Shown here: positions 4,548 through 5,881 of the stretch, one piece after another | How the letters are laid out: the number at the start of each line of letters is the position of its first letter | Position numbering within the stretch: the stretch's first letter is position 1 | DNA from: MESE01 sp036675035 | Lineage (GTDB): Bacteria; Pseudomonadota; Gammaproteobacteria; Burkholderiales; Burkholderiaceae_D | Direction: 5' to 3' | Assembly: GCA_036675035.1 (NCBI GenBank) | Contig: JAKFFO010000077.1 | Coordinates: 1 to 5,881 of the forward strand | DNA length: 5,881 nucleotides | Notes under the pieces: model-generated | Database searches by the model: none | The model's input: the letters and a program-made list of their open reading frames with translations, nothing else | Told to the model about the DNA's origin: nothing | Translations under genes and position numbers: made by a program

Positions 4548-5465
4548 ATGGAACCAGACTCAACTTCGATATCGATGGCGATGCTGAAGGCCGTCATTGC
4601 CGGAAAAACCTACGATGCCGTTGCGGCCGACTATGGCGTAACCCGTACTGCTGTTGAACGGCGCATCAAGGCATGCGCGATGAAACTGTCCAAGGAGGTC
4701 GGCATTGATGGGATCAATGAAGACGGGCTCGCCTTCGTACAACGCCTCAGAAAATGTCAGGCGGCCATTACCGCGGCGCTCGAACGGTATACCCCGAGCA
4801 TCCCGCACGAAAAGCGCGCCGGACGGATATTGACGGACGACGATATCGCGTTCGTGGTGCAAAGAACGAGGGCGCGCAGCGCCAGTCCGCAGCGGGATGT
4901 GGCGCTTCTCTACGTCTTGTTGAGTACGGGTGCGAGGCCGCTGGAAATCGCCCGCCTGGAGGTGCGCGACTATCTGAACCAAGACGGCAACGTGCGGGAA
5001 GAATCGATGATGCGGGCGGAAGTAGCCGTCAACCGCAAAGCCAGGCCCCTGTTCTTCGCCAGCACAAAAGCAAAAGAGGCGATCGACCGTTATCTGGTAG
5101 AGAGGCTGCGTCAGAACGCAAGCACGGAAAAGCTCTCCGGTTTTCGAGGCTTTTCTCCTCACAGCAGGCTATTTCTGACCGAGACGGGAGAGCCGTTCGA
5201 GATCATAAACTATGGCGAGAACGGGCAGACGCGCTTTCTGTGCAGGGGCATTCTTGATGCGTATCGCAAGATATTCCGGCGCACTGGATTGGAGGGCGTG
5301 TCGGCACTTAACGTGCGGCGTACGGTAGCCGCACGGCTGTTCGAACGCGGCGCCGATGAGAACCAGATCGGTGAGGTGTTGGGAATCAGCGAAATGAAGT
5401 CGGTACGGGAACTGCTGCCGAAATGTCGCCAGCCGCTGCAGACGGTGATGTGCGAATTGGTGTGA
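4548..5465 (+). CDS. tyrosine-recombinase-like protein with N-terminal HTH, catalytic residues missing
   Basis: The 305-aa product starts with a helix-turn-helix-like segment, GKTYDAVAADYGVTRTAVER (residues 19-38), resembling a sigma-region-4 or resolvase HTH. The second half matches the catalytic fold of phage-integrase-type recombinases. STGARPLEIARLEVRDY (126-142) is the box I motif with its arginine (R130). NRKARPLFF (162-170) fits the beta-hairpin lysine region. LNVRRTVAARLFERGADENQ (254-273) is the HxxR box with arginine R257 but leucine where histidine is expected. VLGISEM replaces LGH, and leucine 289 sits where the tyrosine nucleophile should be. It is therefore unlikely to cut and rejoin DNA in the usual way and may be a DNA-binding or accessory protein. 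I chose the ATG at 4548, with AAGG 12 bases upstream (a long spacing). The frame opens at a TTG at 4482 with no SD. The DUF1173 gene follows after 49 bases, suggesting co-transcription. Confidence 0.78.
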   Translation: MEPDSTSISMAMLKAVIAGKTYDAVAADYGVTRTAVERRIKACAMKLSKEVGIDGINEDGLAFVQRLRKCQAAITAALERYTPSIPHEKRAGRILTDDDIAFVVQRTRARSASPQRDVALLYVLLSTGARPLEIARLEVRDYLNQDGNVREESMMRAEVAVNRKARPLFFASTKAKEAIDRYLVERLRQNASTEKLSGFRGFSPHSRLFLTETGEPFEIINYGENGQTRFLCRGILDAYRKIFRRTGLEGVSALNVRRTVAARLFERGADENQIGEVLGISEMKSVRELLPKCRQPLQTVMCELV

Positions 5466-5514
5466 GTGGTCTTCAATTAGCGGTCTTTGCGCATGAAAGC
5501 ACGGAAGCCGGAAT

Positions 5515-5881
5515 ATGGACGAACAACGCTTTTTCATCAAAGGATCCGCTTACTCCGCGGACGATGCGCAGTTGCAGGAGGCGCTTGCGCGAATATACGA
5601 AACGCCGGAACGACCACGTTGCCTGTGTATCCGGGGCGGCGTTGAAATGTATGTTGCAAGACATCGGCAATACCTGGTCAAGCGCATGCCGGGGACAGGA
5701 AACAAGCACCATCCGACATGCGCTTCCTACGAGCCGGAATATGGGCAATCCGGATTGGGCGAGTTGATGGGTGAATCCGTGATTGAGCGCTCACCGGAGT
5801 TGATTGAATTGCGAGTGTCCTTTCCTTTGGCTCGGATACTCGGCAAGGCAATTCCGCGGGGGGAGCCGGTGCCGCCTGCTG
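5515..5881 (+). CDS. DUF1173 family protein, N-terminal part (cut by right edge)
   Basis: The first 122 codons are present and the gene continues beyond the window. The start has the DUF1173 look: ERPRCLCIRGGVEMYVARH (residues 32-50), then LVKRMPGTGNKHHPTC (54-69), then SGLGELMGE and the start of a strand-rich region ELRVSFPLARILG. Cys36, Cys38, His65/His66 and Cys69 are spaced like a metal-binding site, possibly zinc, which is inference. DUF1173 proteins are of unknown function and are typical of ICEs and large genomic islands, where they sit near integrase or conjugation genes. Full-length members are several hundred residues long. The ATG at 5515 has GGAAG ending seven bases upstream. A second ATG in another frame at 5493 leads nowhere recognisable. 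Its placement after the recombinase-like gene suggests the two act together or are co-expressed. Confidence 0.85.
   Translation, partial: MDEQRFFIKGSAYSADDAQLQEALARIYETPERPRCLCIRGGVEMYVARHRQYLVKRMPGTGNKHHPTCASYEPEYGQSGLGELMGESVIERSPELIELRVSFPLARILGKAIPRGEPVPPA

Noticed and set aside
4560..5162. 200-aa minus-strand frame
   Set aside because: It is antisense to the recombinase-like gene, with no SD or domain.

Overview
The window looks like part of the conserved backbone of an integrative and conjugative element (ICE) or related genomic island. The likely host is a GC-rich proteobacterium, most probably a beta-proteobacterium of the Burkholderiales type or an allied gamma-proteobacterium. This rests on the GC-rich codon usage and on several families that habitually travel together on such islands: a P4-type zinc-finger/Toprim primase, a GHKL ATPase remnant, a DUF1845/AcaB-like protein, an AlpA regulator and a DUF1173 protein. 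No rRNA, tRNA, CRISPR array or insertion sequence was seen. The host cannot be named from the sequence.

Layout: two arms diverge from a 473-bp intergenic region (2455-2927). The left arm is transcribed leftward (minus strand). It encodes a 192-aa protein of unknown function (1876-2454), a 116-aa unknown protein (1480-1830), a 79-aa truncated GHKL-type ATPase (1163-1402) and a 338-aa primase-like protein (147-1163). A further small reading frame may follow and run off the left edge. The ATPase stop and the primase start overlap as TGATG, so the arm reads as one operon with translational coupling. The right arm is transcribed rightward. It encodes the DUF1845/AcaB-like protein (2928-3758), then a 444-bp gap with no convincing gene, an AlpA regulator (4203-4418), a tyrosine-recombinase-like protein with an N-terminal helix-turn-helix (4548-5465) and the start of a DUF1173 protein cut by the right edge (5515-5881).

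The likely joint role is maintenance and control of the element: replication or priming on the left, and regulation plus element-specific functions of unknown mechanism on the right.

The most unusual signals are not in the textbook genes. (1) The leader of the left operon packs seven short hairpins into about 190 nt. The last one hides the Shine-Dalgarno (SD) sequence, and an alternative pairing would give a terminator-like stem followed by seven U. (2) The same SD-sequestering logic recurs before the truncated ATPase, and a hairpin abuts the AlpA SD. (3) The motif GATCGGT occurs four times in the two large intergenic regions, twice inside an identical 9-mer, ACCGATCGG. (4) The recombinase-like protein keeps the arginines but lacks the expected histidines and tyrosine. 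(5) The 192-aa protein ends in three 11-residue P-x-W repeats followed by a QGDLF tail that resembles a sliding-clamp-binding motif.
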